From positions 1 through 64,000 of the forward strand of contig JAEEQW010000002.1 of assembly GCA_016285515.1 (NCBI GenBank): a stretch of 64,000 nt of DNA, given 5' to 3'. Source of the DNA: Bacteroidales bacterium (lineage in GTDB: Bacteria; Bacteroidota; Bacteroidia; Bacteroidales; BM520). The position numbers and the translations under genes were made by a program. Of the stretch, positions 34,831 to 43,072 are shown piece by piece. The notes beneath the pieces were generated by a model. The model saw only the letters and a list, made by a program, of their open reading frames with translations, searched no databases and was not told the DNA's origin. Every line of letters starts with the position of its first letter. Position 1 is the first letter of the stretch.

Positions 34831-35805
34831 ATGAAAAGAATCGCTTTATTAGTATCGGTGTTGATTTTTTCAACATTTATGGTATCAGCACAATCAATTA
34901 ACGATGCAGGTGCAAAATTCAACGAAGCCAATGAATCTTTCAAAGCCAAAGATTACGCCAAAGCAATAGAGAGTTATACTGAAGCTCTGAACATGTGCGA
35001 AGCTCTCGGTGAAGAAGGGGCAGAATTGGGAGAAAAAATCAAGAAACAGATCCCAAACGCATACGTGAATCAAGGTAAAACTCAAATGCAGAGCAAGGAT
35101 CTTGACGGAGCAATCGCCACTCTGACCACTGCTATAGCAGAGTCACAGAAATACAATAATGTGAAGGCCGAGAAGAGTGCCAACAAACTCCTGAGCAATG
35201 CATATCTTGCAAAGGCCGGCAACGCATATCAGGCAAAGGACTTTGACAATGCCCTTGACTTGTGTGGAAAGGCAATTGCAAGCAACGAAGCAGCCACAAA
35301 GGCATATCTTTATGAAACCCTCATTTACAGCGAACAGAATGATGAAGAAAAGATGATTGAAGCTGCCAACCTGACAATCAAATATGCAATGGAAGCCAAA
35401 GAACCAGACGAAAAAACAGCATCACAAGCCAAATCAACAGCTTACACATATTTCATCAACAAAGCTCAAGAAGCATTTGGAAAGAAGAAATATGCTGATG
35501 CCGTTACCGATCTTGACAAAGCATTACAATTCGACGAACAAAGTCAGACTGCCCTTTACCTCAAAGCTTCCAGCCTCAACTTCCAAGGGAAAAACGATGA
35601 TGCCATCAAAACAGCACTGCTCGGTCTCGAAGCACCGGACAACGACCATACACAGTTCCTCGGCATCAACCTCGAACTTGCAAGGGCTTACGAAGCCAAA
35701 GGTGACACCGAAAACGCTTGCAAATACTACAAGATTGCTGCACAGTCTCCTAACTTCAAAGCTGAAGCTGAAGGTAAGATGAAAGATGTTCTCAAATGTA
35801 ACTAA
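34831..35805 (+). CDS. Exported tetratricopeptide repeat protein
   Basis: 324 residues. Signal peptide ends near VSAQ (residue 21). At least six TPR-like helix pairs follow, including FKAKDYAKAIESYTEALNM, KDLDGAIATLTTAI, KDFDNALDLCGKAI and KKYADAVTDLDKAL. It is Lys/Ala/Glu-rich and should be a periplasmic helical scaffold. The partner is unknown. It lies 19 bases before the TrmH gene and 89 bases after the MscS gene. Confidence 0.8.
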   Translation: MKRIALLVSVLIFSTFMVSAQSINDAGAKFNEANESFKAKDYAKAIESYTEALNMCEALGEEGAELGEKIKKQIPNAYVNQGKTQMQSKDLDGAIATLTTAIAESQKYNNVKAEKSANKLLSNAYLAKAGNAYQAKDFDNALDLCGKAIASNEAATKAYLYETLIYSEQNDEEKMIEAANLTIKYAMEAKEPDEKTASQAKSTAYTYFINKAQEAFGKKKYADAVTDLDKALQFDEQSQTALYLKASSLNFQGKNDDAIKTALLGLEAPDNDHTQFLGINLELARAYEAKGDTENACKYYKIAAQSPNFKAEAEGKMKDVLKCN

Positions 35806-35824
35806 CATACTATCAAAGGAATAA

Positions 35825-36355
35825 ATGCGCAAGCTTTTAAATTCCGAACTGAACCGAATCGATATTAAAACCTTCAAGAGTGCCGAGAAGACTCCTGTCG
35901 CAGTAGTCCTCGACAACATAAGAAGCCTCAATAATATCGGTTCGGTTTTTCGTTCGTCAGATGCCTTCCTTATTTCAAAAGTATATCTGTGCGGCATCAC
36001 CTGCTGTCCGCCTCACCGCGATATCCAAAAGACAGCATTAGGGGCAACGGAATCAGTGGACTGGGAATACTTTCCCACTACCATTGAATGCATAAAAAAA
36101 CTCAAATCAGAAGGCGCTTTGATAGCTTCCATTGAACAAACCGATGAAAGCGTAACTCTGCAAAATTTCATCCCCGACAGGGACAGGCTTACTGCCGTGG
36201 TCATGGGCAACGAAGTGAAAGGCGTTGAAGATGAGGTAATCAGCCTCTCAGATGTCTGCATCGAAATACCTCAAGCCGGCACGAAACATTCGCTGAATGT
36301 TGCAGTCTGCACCGGCATCGTTCTGTACGATTTGTACAATAAATTGAAAGACTGA
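35825..36355 (+). CDS. TrmH/SpoU family RNA 2'-O-methyltransferase
   Basis: 176 residues, a single SPOUT domain with all three motifs: NIRSLNNIGSVFRSSDAF (motif 1), AVVMGNEVKGV (motif 2) and IEIPQAGTKHSLNVAVCTGIVLYDL (motif 3, trefoil knot SAM site). It probably methylates a ribose in tRNA or rRNA. Without an N-terminal L30e-like domain it resembles TrmH/TrmL more than RlmB; the exact target cannot be assigned. A terminator shared with the convergent tRNA follows. Confidence 0.85.
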   Translation: MRKLLNSELNRIDIKTFKSAEKTPVAVVLDNIRSLNNIGSVFRSSDAFLISKVYLCGITCCPPHRDIQKTALGATESVDWEYFPTTIECIKKLKSEGALIASIEQTDESVTLQNFIPDRDRLTAVVMGNEVKGVEDEVISLSDVCIEIPQAGTKHSLNVAVCTGIVLYDLYNKLKD

Positions 36356-36380
36356 CATTAATTGAAAAACTAACTTCCAC

Positions 36381-36417
36381 AAAAAAAGAAGGGTTCCAAG
36401 GAATCCTTCTTTTTTTT
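36381..36417. terminator. Bidirectional terminator between trmH-like gene and tRNA-Pro
   Basis: A 17-base stem (36381-36397 with 36400-36416, one mismatch; core AAGAAGGGTTCC/GGAATCCTTCTT) has A-rich and T-rich flanks on the two sides. It can end transcription of both the plus-strand methyltransferase and the minus-strand tRNA. Confidence 0.85.
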
Positions 36418-36423
36418 GCAAAG

Positions 36424-36497
36424 TCGGGATGAGAGGACTTGAACCTCCGGCCTCTTCGTCCCGAACGAAGCGCGCTAGCCAACTGCGCCACATCCCG
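36424..36497 (-). tRNA. tRNA-Pro (CGG anticodon)
   Basis: 74 nt. Acceptor stem CGGGATG/CATCCCG with discriminator A at 36424, D-arm with AGTTGGC, anticodon stem CTTCG/CGAAG around loop TTCGGGA (anticodon CGG, reads CCG), and T-arm containing GGTTCAAGTCC. CCA is not encoded. Confidence 0.93.
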
Positions 36498-36510
36498 ATT
36501 ATTTACGCTG

Positions 36511-36518
36511 CAAAATTA
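36511..36518 (-). promoter_or_regulatory. -7 element of tRNA-Pro
   Basis: Minus-strand TAATTTTG (36518-36511) matches TAnnTTTG. It lies 13 bases upstream of the tRNA 5' end, the expected distance for a very short leader. Confidence 0.55.
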
Positions 36519-36551
36519 CTCTTTTTTTTCATTTATTTCCATTTCATTTTT

Positions 36552-36559
36552 TATTTTTG
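36552..36559 (+). promoter_or_regulatory. -7 element of the sigma factor gene
   Basis: TATTTTTG (36552-36559) matches TAnnTTTG, 16 bases before the ATG at 36576. No clear -33. Confidence 0.5.
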
Positions 36560-36575
36560 TAACCATTTGAGAAAA

Positions 36576-37133
36576 ATGCGTCAAAAGGTAATGGACAGTA
36601 TTAATGAAAACGATATCATTGAAAGAATAATCGGCGGTGACACCGAAGCTTTCTCATATATAGTTGACAAATATAAAGATATGGTTTTCAATATTGTACA
36701 CAAGATTATACCAGACTGTCAGGACGCTGAGGACATCACCCAGGACGTATTCATCAAGGTGTTCCAGAAACTTGACAGTTTCAAATCCAAGTCGAAACTG
36801 ACGACATGGATTTACACTATAGCTTACAATGAAGCCATAACCGCAACTCGCAAAAAGACACACGATTTCATCGCAATACCCGACAACTTTGACATTAAGG
36901 ACGATGACACAATTGAGGAAGTCACATATTCCGATGAACTGCTTGAACTTCTGAAAAAGGAAATGGAAAATCTCGACCCGCTCGACAACCTGATCCTTAC
37001 TCTTTACTACAACATGGAAAACTCTATTGAAGAAATAGCTGAAATCACAGGATTGACCCAGGCCAACGTGAAAGTCAAACTCTTCAGGACAAGAAAAAAA
37101 CTATTGTATAAATTAAAAGATAAAACTCATTAA
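36576..37133 (+). CDS. ECF-type RNA polymerase sigma factor
   Basis: 185 residues from the ATG at 36576; the open frame upstream runs through the antisense of the tRNA and is not real. Region 2 at about 10-80 (GDTEAFSYIVDKYKDMVFNIVHKI, DAEDITQDVFIKVFQKL, KLTTWIYTIAYNEA) and region 4 at about 125-180 (LDPLDNLILTLYYNMENSIEEIAEITGLTQANVKVKLFRTRKKL). Directs RNA polymerase to its own promoter set, likely envelope or stress genes. The next gene begins 2 bases after its stop and is probably its regulator. Confidence 0.9.
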   Translation: MRQKVMDSINENDIIERIIGGDTEAFSYIVDKYKDMVFNIVHKIIPDCQDAEDITQDVFIKVFQKLDSFKSKSKLTTWIYTIAYNEAITATRKKTHDFIAIPDNFDIKDDDTIEEVTYSDELLELLKKEMENLDPLDNLILTLYYNMENSIEEIAEITGLTQANVKVKLFRTRKKLLYKLKDKTH

Positions 37134-37135
37134 AA

Positions 37136-37540
37136 ATGCAGAACGACATAAATAACCAGAGTGAGAAAGATCCATTAAAAGAATTCTTTCAACATATTGA
37201 ACTTGAAAAACTGCCTGACAGTTTCACCGAAAATGTCATGCTAAAAGTCAGAGAGGAAGAAAGCCTGTCTGTAAGCCGTAAAAAATCATTACTCGTTTTG
37301 TTATTGGGTGCAGCAGTCATGTCACTGTTACCTGTAATCGTTCTTGTTATAATCTTACATACAAACATAGCCCCATTTTTCAATTCGTTGGCTATAAACA
37401 TGTTAATGCAAATATCAAAGCTTCTAAGACCTAATTTCCTAATCCCGTTCATATATATATCCGGCACTTTCATTAGCGGAACATTGCTCTACGCCATCCT
37501 GAAGGATTTGAATTATTCGAACAGAGAAAGCACAGTCTGA
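37136..37540 (+). CDS. Small two-helix membrane protein, possible anti-sigma factor
   Basis: 134 residues. A cytoplasmic N-terminus of about 50 residues contains LEKLPDSFTENVMLKVREEE, which resembles the helix found before the membrane segment in Bacteroidota sigma-factor partner proteins. Two hydrophobic helices follow at about 52-75 and 100-120. There is no zinc-binding HxxxCxxC motif and no periplasmic sensor domain. Position 2 bases after an ECF sigma gene is the main reason to suspect an anti-sigma role. Confidence 0.6.
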   Translation: MQNDINNQSEKDPLKEFFQHIELEKLPDSFTENVMLKVREEESLSVSRKKSLLVLLLGAAVMSLLPVIVLVIILHTNIAPFFNSLAINMLMQISKLLRPNFLIPFIYISGTFISGTLLYAILKDLNYSNRESTV

Positions 37541-37574
37541 CCTTAGTATGGGTACATCTGAAACCTGCCCCTAC

Positions 37575-38726
37575 TCATATACGTGTTATTCCCAAAGGCC
37601 ATTCATGCGAAATGATATCTAACATGTAACGATAATCCCCATCATTATTCACAAAATCAAGAGAACTGGTGTTTACAATCACTATTCGTTTCCCGCTTTC
37701 CTGACGGAAATAATCCATATACCCATCCTGTATCGACTGCAGATAGTCATCGGATATGTTAATCTCATAGCTGCGGCCGCGTTTTCTGATGTTACTCTGC
37801 AATTTTTCAACCGGCAGATGAAGATATACCAACAAATCGGGTTCCGGCAATTTTGTCTTTATGATATTGAACAGCACGGAATAAAGACGAAAGAGGTCAT
37901 CAGACAAAGTCTTTCCGGCAAAAATATACGATTTGGACAAAAAATAATCCGATACCACGAGGTTATGGAATAAGTCCATATTTATCAGGTTATCAGTCAA
38001 TTGTCTGTATCTCGCAGCAAGAAATGAGAGTTCCACAGGAAAAGCGTACTTGTCTTTATCGGCATAAAACATTGGGAGAAACGGATTGTCGGCAAACTGT
38101 TCGAGAATCAATTTTGCATTGAGGTCTTTTGCAATACGAGTTGAAAGCGATGTTTTTCCTGCGCCTATGCAGCCTTCTATGGCAATATAAGAATAAGCAG
38201 GTTCGATATTATGCTGTAAATCAGCACCATAATTATCGCGGTCTATTTTTTTGACTTTCAGTGAATCAGTGCATTCAAGATAAATCTGACTGACAGTTTT
38301 ATGAAGTACAGGGTGCATGAAATCAGGGATGAGGTCATTAAGCGGTTCCAATACAAACCTGCGTTCTGTAAGCTGGTGATGCGGAATTTGCAGATACAGT
38401 TCATTTACGACCAATTCGCCGTATAGGATTATATCCACATCAATTATTCTGTTCTCATACCTGCGGTCGAAAGTCTTCCTGCGTCCCATTTCAATCTCCA
38501 CAGACTTGCATACATGCAGAATCTCAAAAGGCAGCAGGTCGGTGGTGTAAACTACCGCACGATTATAGAACATTTTGTCGGTGTCATATCCCCAAGGTTC
38601 CGTTTCATATATGGCACCCATCAGCTTGGGTGAGCCGAAAAAAGCATTCAGGCGATGAATGGCAGTGCTTATATTTGACTCCCTGTCGCCGAGATTTGTT
38701 CCAATCATTAAAACTAAGTCTCTCAT
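37575..38726 (-). CDS. folK: FolK-deoxynucleoside kinase fusion
   Basis: 383 residues from the ATG at 38726. Residues 1 to about 155 are 6-hydroxymethyl-7,8-dihydropterin pyrophosphokinase: LMIGTNLGDRESNI, YETEPWGYDTD, EIEMGRRKTFDRRYENRIIDVDIILYG. Residues about 180-383 form a deoxynucleoside kinase: IEGCIGAGKTS (P-loop K191), EQFADNPFLPMFY, and a LID-like NIRKRGRSYE. The two halves act in folate synthesis and nucleotide salvage. I recall this fusion as recurrent in Bacteroidota. Divergent from sppA. Confidence 0.88.
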   Translation of the reverse strand: MRDLVLMIGTNLGDRESNISTAIHRLNAFFGSPKLMGAIYETEPWGYDTDKMFYNRAVVYTTDLLPFEILHVCKSVEIEMGRRKTFDRRYENRIIDVDIILYGELVVNELYLQIPHHQLTERRFVLEPLNDLIPDFMHPVLHKTVSQIYLECTDSLKVKKIDRDNYGADLQHNIEPAYSYIAIEGCIGAGKTSLSTRIAKDLNAKLILEQFADNPFLPMFYADKDKYAFPVELSFLAARYRQLTDNLINMDLFHNLVVSDYFLSKSYIFAGKTLSDDLFRLYSVLFNIIKTKLPEPDLLVYLHLPVEKLQSNIRKRGRSYEINISDDYLQSIQDGYMDYFRQESGKRIVIVNTSSLDFVNNDGDYRYMLDIISHEWPLGITRI

Positions 38727-38781
38727 TTTCAAAAAAATTCTTTTTACGGAAATATTTTAGCAATATTACAAAAAAAATATA

Positions 38782-38789
38782 TATCTTTG
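38782..38789 (+). promoter_or_regulatory. -7 element of sppA
   Basis: TATCTTTG (38782-38789) matches TAnnTTTG. An imperfect -33 (TTTA at 38756-38759) lies 22 bases upstream. The ATG is 45 bases downstream. Confidence 0.5.
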
Positions 38790-38834
38790 TGGTTTGAATC
38801 AAAACTTTATAAACAAAAAATAGTATTTCTGATT

Positions 38835-40613
38835 ATGAAAGGATTTTGGAAGTATGTTCTTGCTACGATAGTGGGAATAATCATTTTGTGTATTATCTCC
38901 ACAATAATGTTCTCACTCATAGCATCGTCCGCAATGAAAAGAAGCAACAAGTCAGCAGAAGTCAAGCCGAATTCAGTGCTATATCTCAATTTCGACAAGA
39001 CGATGTATGACAAAGCCCCATCTGACCTCATGTCCATTCTCAACAACAAGTCCCAAGACATACAAGGCATGAACACCGTCCTTGAATGCATTGAAAAAGC
39101 TGGAAGAGATTCAAATATAGACGGTATATTTATAGAAACGCAGACATTCAACGGAGGTATCGCATTAAACGAGGAAATCAGGGAAGAACTTCTGAAGTTC
39201 AAGAAGGACCATCCTGAAAAGTTCATTGTAACTTACTCGAAGTCAATGACAACAAGCGCATACTATCTTGCAAGCGTATCCGACAAGATTTTCCTGAATC
39301 CGGCAGGGTCCATAACCCTCCAGGGACTCAGCGCATCAATAATGTTTTACAAAAACCTTCTTGATAAATATGATATAGAAGTTGATGTCTTCCGTCCTGA
39401 AGGATGCAAGTTCAAAAGCGCCGTGGAGCCTTATATCCTGGACAAAATGAGCGATGCCAACAAAGAACAGATGAACAGATATGTCTTCAACATCTGGAAC
39501 AGAATAGTTGACGGCATCTCTGCCCAGCGCAACATTTCCACTGAAAAGCTCAATGAAATAGCTGACAACCTGCTTTTAGGCAATGCCGAGAATGCAAAGC
39601 AATACGGATTAATTGACGAGGTTGCACCATACGATGTGGCAATCGATTATATGAAAACTCTCACATCAACCGAATCGGACAAAAAACTCAAAACGATAAA
39701 TGTTGAGAACTATAAAAACAATGATGTCGATGATGGGAAGAGTTTTACAAAAGACAGAATAGCAGTCATTTATGCTATCGGTCAAATATCGGATGGCAAA
39801 GGCACCGACACACAGATTGGTGATCAGACACTGGTGAAGTCAATAAGAAAAGCCCGTGAAGACAAGAATATCAAAGCTGTCGTTTTCAGGGTAAACAGTC
39901 CTGGTGGCAGTGCACTTGCTTCAGAAGTCATTCTCAGAGAGATAGAACTCCTCAAGAAGGAAAAACCTGTTGTAGCATCATACGGAAACTACGCAGCATC
40001 AGGCGGATATTATATTTCTTGTCTCTGTGACAAGATTATATGCAACCCATTATGCCTTACCGGTTCCATCGGCGTTTTCGGAATGTTCCCGAACTTCCAG
40101 AATTTTCTCAACAAAAGAATCGGCATAACCACCGACAATGTTCAGACCAACAAGAACGCCATGGGTGTAAACCTGACAAATGAACTTACTGATGACACCA
40201 AGAACTATTGGACCAATCAGGTCAACGACATATACAAGACATTCATAGGCCACGTTTCCGAAGGCCGCAATATGACCACCGGGGCAGTTGATTCCATCGG
40301 CCAAGGAAGAGTTTGGACCGGTGATGACGCCATAAAAATAGGACTTGTTGATGAACTTGGAGGTTTAAACAGAGCTATTGAGGTTGCTGCCGAAATGGCA
40401 AAGCTTGACAATTACAGAATCACCAATTTCCCAAAAGAGAAAGATATGACAACCATATTCGCCGAGTTAATCTCCAACAACTCTGATGACGAAATATTTT
40501 TAACTTCATCACAACTTGGCATACTTTTTGAACCATATAATGCGTTAAAAACATTAAGTGAGATGGACGGTGTGCAGGCAAGAATGCCATTCGAAATCTC
40601 AATTAATTATTAA
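38835..40613 (+). CDS. sppA: Signal peptide peptidase SppA, 67K type
   Basis: 592 residues from the ATG at 38835. One N-terminal membrane helix, then two tandem S49 domains as in E. coli SppA. The general base lies in the first half (KFKSAVEPYILDKMS, K194) and the nucleophile in the second (YAASGGYYIS, S389), just after VNSPGGSALASEVI. It should degrade cleaved signal peptides at the membrane as a tetrameric bowl. Length and residues are those of the long form. Confidence 0.9.
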   Translation: MKGFWKYVLATIVGIIILCIISTIMFSLIASSAMKRSNKSAEVKPNSVLYLNFDKTMYDKAPSDLMSILNNKSQDIQGMNTVLECIEKAGRDSNIDGIFIETQTFNGGIALNEEIREELLKFKKDHPEKFIVTYSKSMTTSAYYLASVSDKIFLNPAGSITLQGLSASIMFYKNLLDKYDIEVDVFRPEGCKFKSAVEPYILDKMSDANKEQMNRYVFNIWNRIVDGISAQRNISTEKLNEIADNLLLGNAENAKQYGLIDEVAPYDVAIDYMKTLTSTESDKKLKTINVENYKNNDVDDGKSFTKDRIAVIYAIGQISDGKGTDTQIGDQTLVKSIRKAREDKNIKAVVFRVNSPGGSALASEVILREIELLKKEKPVVASYGNYAASGGYYISCLCDKIICNPLCLTGSIGVFGMFPNFQNFLNKRIGITTDNVQTNKNAMGVNLTNELTDDTKNYWTNQVNDIYKTFIGHVSEGRNMTTGAVDSIGQGRVWTGDDAIKIGLVDELGGLNRAIEVAAEMAKLDNYRITNFPKEKDMTTIFAELISNNSDDEIFLTSSQLGILFEPYNALKTLSEMDGVQARMPFEISINY

Positions 40614-40659
40614 TAAGGCAATTAACAATTTTGATTTAATAACTTAAAAAAAAGAAAAA

Positions 40660-41481
40660 ATGAAAAAATTAAGTTCCTTGCTGTTAGTAGCAGCAGCAGC
40701 TGTATTTTCTTTTACAAGCTGCAACCATGATCCATTGGTAACGATTGTTCCTAATGAAAATCCATTAACCTACACTATCGGTGAAAGCAACTCCATGACA
40801 GGTACAATCACAGCAGATTACGATGTTATTCTGTCAGAAACCTTCACATTGTTATTCACAGAACCAATTGAAACTATCGGAAACGTAGATACATACGATT
40901 TCAAGACTGTTACTTATACCGAAGCAGAGGGCATCGTCTCCGACTTATACAAAATTGATTTTGATGATTACAAATGGCTTACAGCAAGCGTAGCAAGACT
41001 CATCAAGAGTGTTAAAATCACAGTAGCAGGCAAAGAATACGGTTCAACATTCATTGAAATTCCTGTAACTCTTGTTGACGAATCACTCGCAAAGAACACA
41101 TTCACATGGGAAAGAACAGGCAGCACACAAGGAACCGGTCTGTCTCAATTCGGTCTGGAATGGAAACAGAATGTTAAGGATATCAATTGTATAATTACTC
41201 CTATGGCAGGTACAAAATTAGTTGATATTACAGGTACAGCCAACTTCAATGACTTCGCAACATATACACAAGTCAAGAATGCTATTGACAATGCACCATC
41301 ACTTGATGAATACAAGAAGATCTCTGCAACCAGATCAAATACTTACGATGAAGTTATCGGTACTTACTACAATGGTGTTTATTATCTTTTAAACATCACA
41401 AAGGGAACCGTTGAAAGTACTGACGCTGGAACTCATATCACAATCACCGGTGATTATGTATCAGGTTATTTAACAAAGTAA
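40660..41481 (+). CDS. Orphan lipoprotein with beta-rich domain
   Basis: 273 residues. Lipobox FTSC with acylated C21. The mature part is Thr/Ile/Asp-rich with alternating strands; it begins NENPLTYTIGESNSMTGTITADYD and has no family motif I recognise. The N-terminal pattern resembles that of the lipoprotein at 41551, suggesting a shared domain. It has a terminator 23 bases after the stop and stands alone. Confidence 0.6.
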   Translation: MKKLSSLLLVAAAAVFSFTSCNHDPLVTIVPNENPLTYTIGESNSMTGTITADYDVILSETFTLLFTEPIETIGNVDTYDFKTVTYTEAEGIVSDLYKIDFDDYKWLTASVARLIKSVKITVAGKEYGSTFIEIPVTLVDESLAKNTFTWERTGSTQGTGLSQFGLEWKQNVKDINCIITPMAGTKLVDITGTANFNDFATYTQVKNAIDNAPSLDEYKKISATRSNTYDEVIGTYYNGVYYLLNITKGTVESTDAGTHITITGDYVSGYLTK

Positions 41482-41504
41482 CATATTATCAATCAATTAA
41501 TAGC

Positions 41505-41536
41505 AAAAGCCGAATCATCTGATTCGGCTTTTTTTT
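41505..41536 (+). terminator. Rho-independent terminator
   Basis: A 13-base perfect stem (41505-41517 with 41520-41532, core AAAGCCGAATCA) with a 2-base apex and T-tract to 41536, placed between the two lipoprotein genes. Confidence 0.88.
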
Positions 41537-41550
41537 AAAATTATCATACA

Positions 41551-41964
41551 ATGAAAAAAGTATTATCATCAATAATTATAATACTGGCTGCAGTATTGTG
41601 CATAACAGGCTGTTCAAAACCATCCATCAGCATTTCTGCAGATCAAGAGAAAGTGGAAATCAATCCTGTCGATTATTCAACTCAATTCCTTTCAGGTGAA
41701 GTCACATCTAAAAATGACGACATAAGCAAACTTACAGCAAAATTTGACCTTCAAGGTGCAGATCTCAGCAGTTTTTCACTGGTGCTTTCATTTACCAGCG
41801 CAAGTGTCAGCAGTTATTTTTATGGATATTCGATAAACTCTCTTAAGTCAACCAACTTCGATTACACCTCATACGTTCCTTACATCAAGAGAATAACACT
41901 GAAAGCAGAAAGCGTAAGTGGTGCAACTGATGAGAAGGCATTTGATGTGACAATATTACAGTAA
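41551..41964 (+). CDS. Small orphan lipoprotein
   Basis: 137 residues. Lipobox ITGC with acylated C21. The mature part starts with Ser/Ile strands (SISISADQEKVEINPVDYS) and continues as a short beta-rich domain ending in FDVTILQ. No known family. It resembles the first domain of the lipoprotein at 40660 in layout (P-x-Y, then SGEVT/TGTIT). It lies only 4 bases before the phosphofructokinase start, so it may share its transcript. Confidence 0.6.
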   Translation: MKKVLSSIIIILAAVLCITGCSKPSISISADQEKVEINPVDYSTQFLSGEVTSKNDDISKLTAKFDLQGADLSSFSLVLSFTSASVSSYFYGYSINSLKSTNFDYTSYVPYIKRITLKAESVSGATDEKAFDVTILQ

Positions 41965-41968
41965 CATT

Positions 41969-43063
41969 ATGAACAGAGTAATGCTGGTCACAGGCGGTGG
42001 TGACTGTCCTGGACTGAATGCAGTAATCAGAGCCGTTGTCAACAGAGCCAGTCAGGAGAAAAACTGGGAAGTGATAGGCTCAATAGAAGCCTTTAACGGG
42101 GTGCTGCGCGAACCGACAGAAATAGTAGTCCTCGATTCAGCAAAAGTCGCAGGAATACATTATCTCGGCGGTACAATTCTACAGACGACCAATAAGGGAG
42201 GTCCTTTTTCATGGCCTGTCAAAAACAATGACGGGACATGGAGCTGCGTTGACCGTTCCGATGAGATGATACGCAAGCTCAGCTATCTGGGCGTAGATGC
42301 GGTCATAAACATCGGGGGAGACGGCTCACAGCGCATTTCGCAGAAACTTTTCGAAAAAGGCCTGAACATCATCGGTGTTCCTAAGACCATCGACAACGAC
42401 CTTTCTGCAACCGAATCGACATTCGGTTTCCAGACGGCTGTTCAGATTGCTACGGAAGCTGTTGACAAGCTCGTAACCACAGCCCAAAGTCACAACCGGG
42501 TGCAGATTCTTGAAGTCATGGGACGCGATGCCGGATGGATTGCTCTTCATTCAGCCATCGCCGGCGGTGCTGAGATATGCCTGCTTCCTGAATTTCCGTA
42601 TGACATCAACAAGGTGATGGAAAAGATTGAAAGCCGCTTCCACAAAGGAAGAGGGTTTGTCAACATCGTGATTTCCGAAGGTGCAAGAAGCATCAACGGC
42701 TACAACGTTGCACAGCTCAGCACGGAACCGGGCTATGAAAACAGGGTTCTCGGCGGAATCGGATTCCAGCTTGAAAAGGAATTGAAAGCGGCAGGCTGCG
42801 AATACAGCATCCGTACAACAGTCCTTGGACACTTGCAACGCGGAGGCATTCCAAACGCTTACGACCGAATACTCGCCTCACGTTTCGGTGTCAAAGCTTT
42901 CGAACTTGTTCTCGAAAAGAAATTCGGCAACATGGTTTCGTACAAGCACAACGAAGTCACTTATGTCCCAATTAAGGAAGCCATTGAGAAGCTCAATAGG
43001 GTGACCCCAGATACGGACTTGCTGAAAACAGCATTGGGACTGGGTATCTGTATAGGCATATAG
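41969..43063 (+). CDS. pfkA: 6-phosphofructokinase
   Basis: 364 residues. Phosphorylates fructose-6-phosphate in glycolysis. Seen: TGGGDCPGLNAVIRAVV near the start, GGDGS at 116-120, PKTIDNDL with K139, MGRDAGWIA, and LGHLQRGGIPNAYDR. The Gly in GGDGS indicates ATP use, because PPi-dependent enzymes have Asp there. However, PKTIDND has the Lys typical of group III and PPi enzymes where E. coli has Gly. That combination points to a group III ATP-dependent form, with substrate preference not certain. It is convergent with apbE, 9 bases apart. Confidence 0.9.
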   Translation: MNRVMLVTGGGDCPGLNAVIRAVVNRASQEKNWEVIGSIEAFNGVLREPTEIVVLDSAKVAGIHYLGGTILQTTNKGGPFSWPVKNNDGTWSCVDRSDEMIRKLSYLGVDAVINIGGDGSQRISQKLFEKGLNIIGVPKTIDNDLSATESTFGFQTAVQIATEAVDKLVTTAQSHNRVQILEVMGRDAGWIALHSAIAGGAEICLLPEFPYDINKVMEKIESRFHKGRGFVNIVISEGARSINGYNVAQLSTEPGYENRVLGGIGFQLEKELKAAGCEYSIRTTVLGHLQRGGIPNAYDRILASRFGVKAFELVLEKKFGNMVSYKHNEVTYVPIKEAIEKLNRVTPDTDLLKTALGLGICIGI

Positions 43064-43072
43064 ACAATAATT

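Noticed and set aside
36429-36575. N-terminal extension of the sigma factor frame
   Set aside because: The first 49 codons run antisense through tRNA-Pro and the promoter; the sigma domain fits the ATG at 36576.
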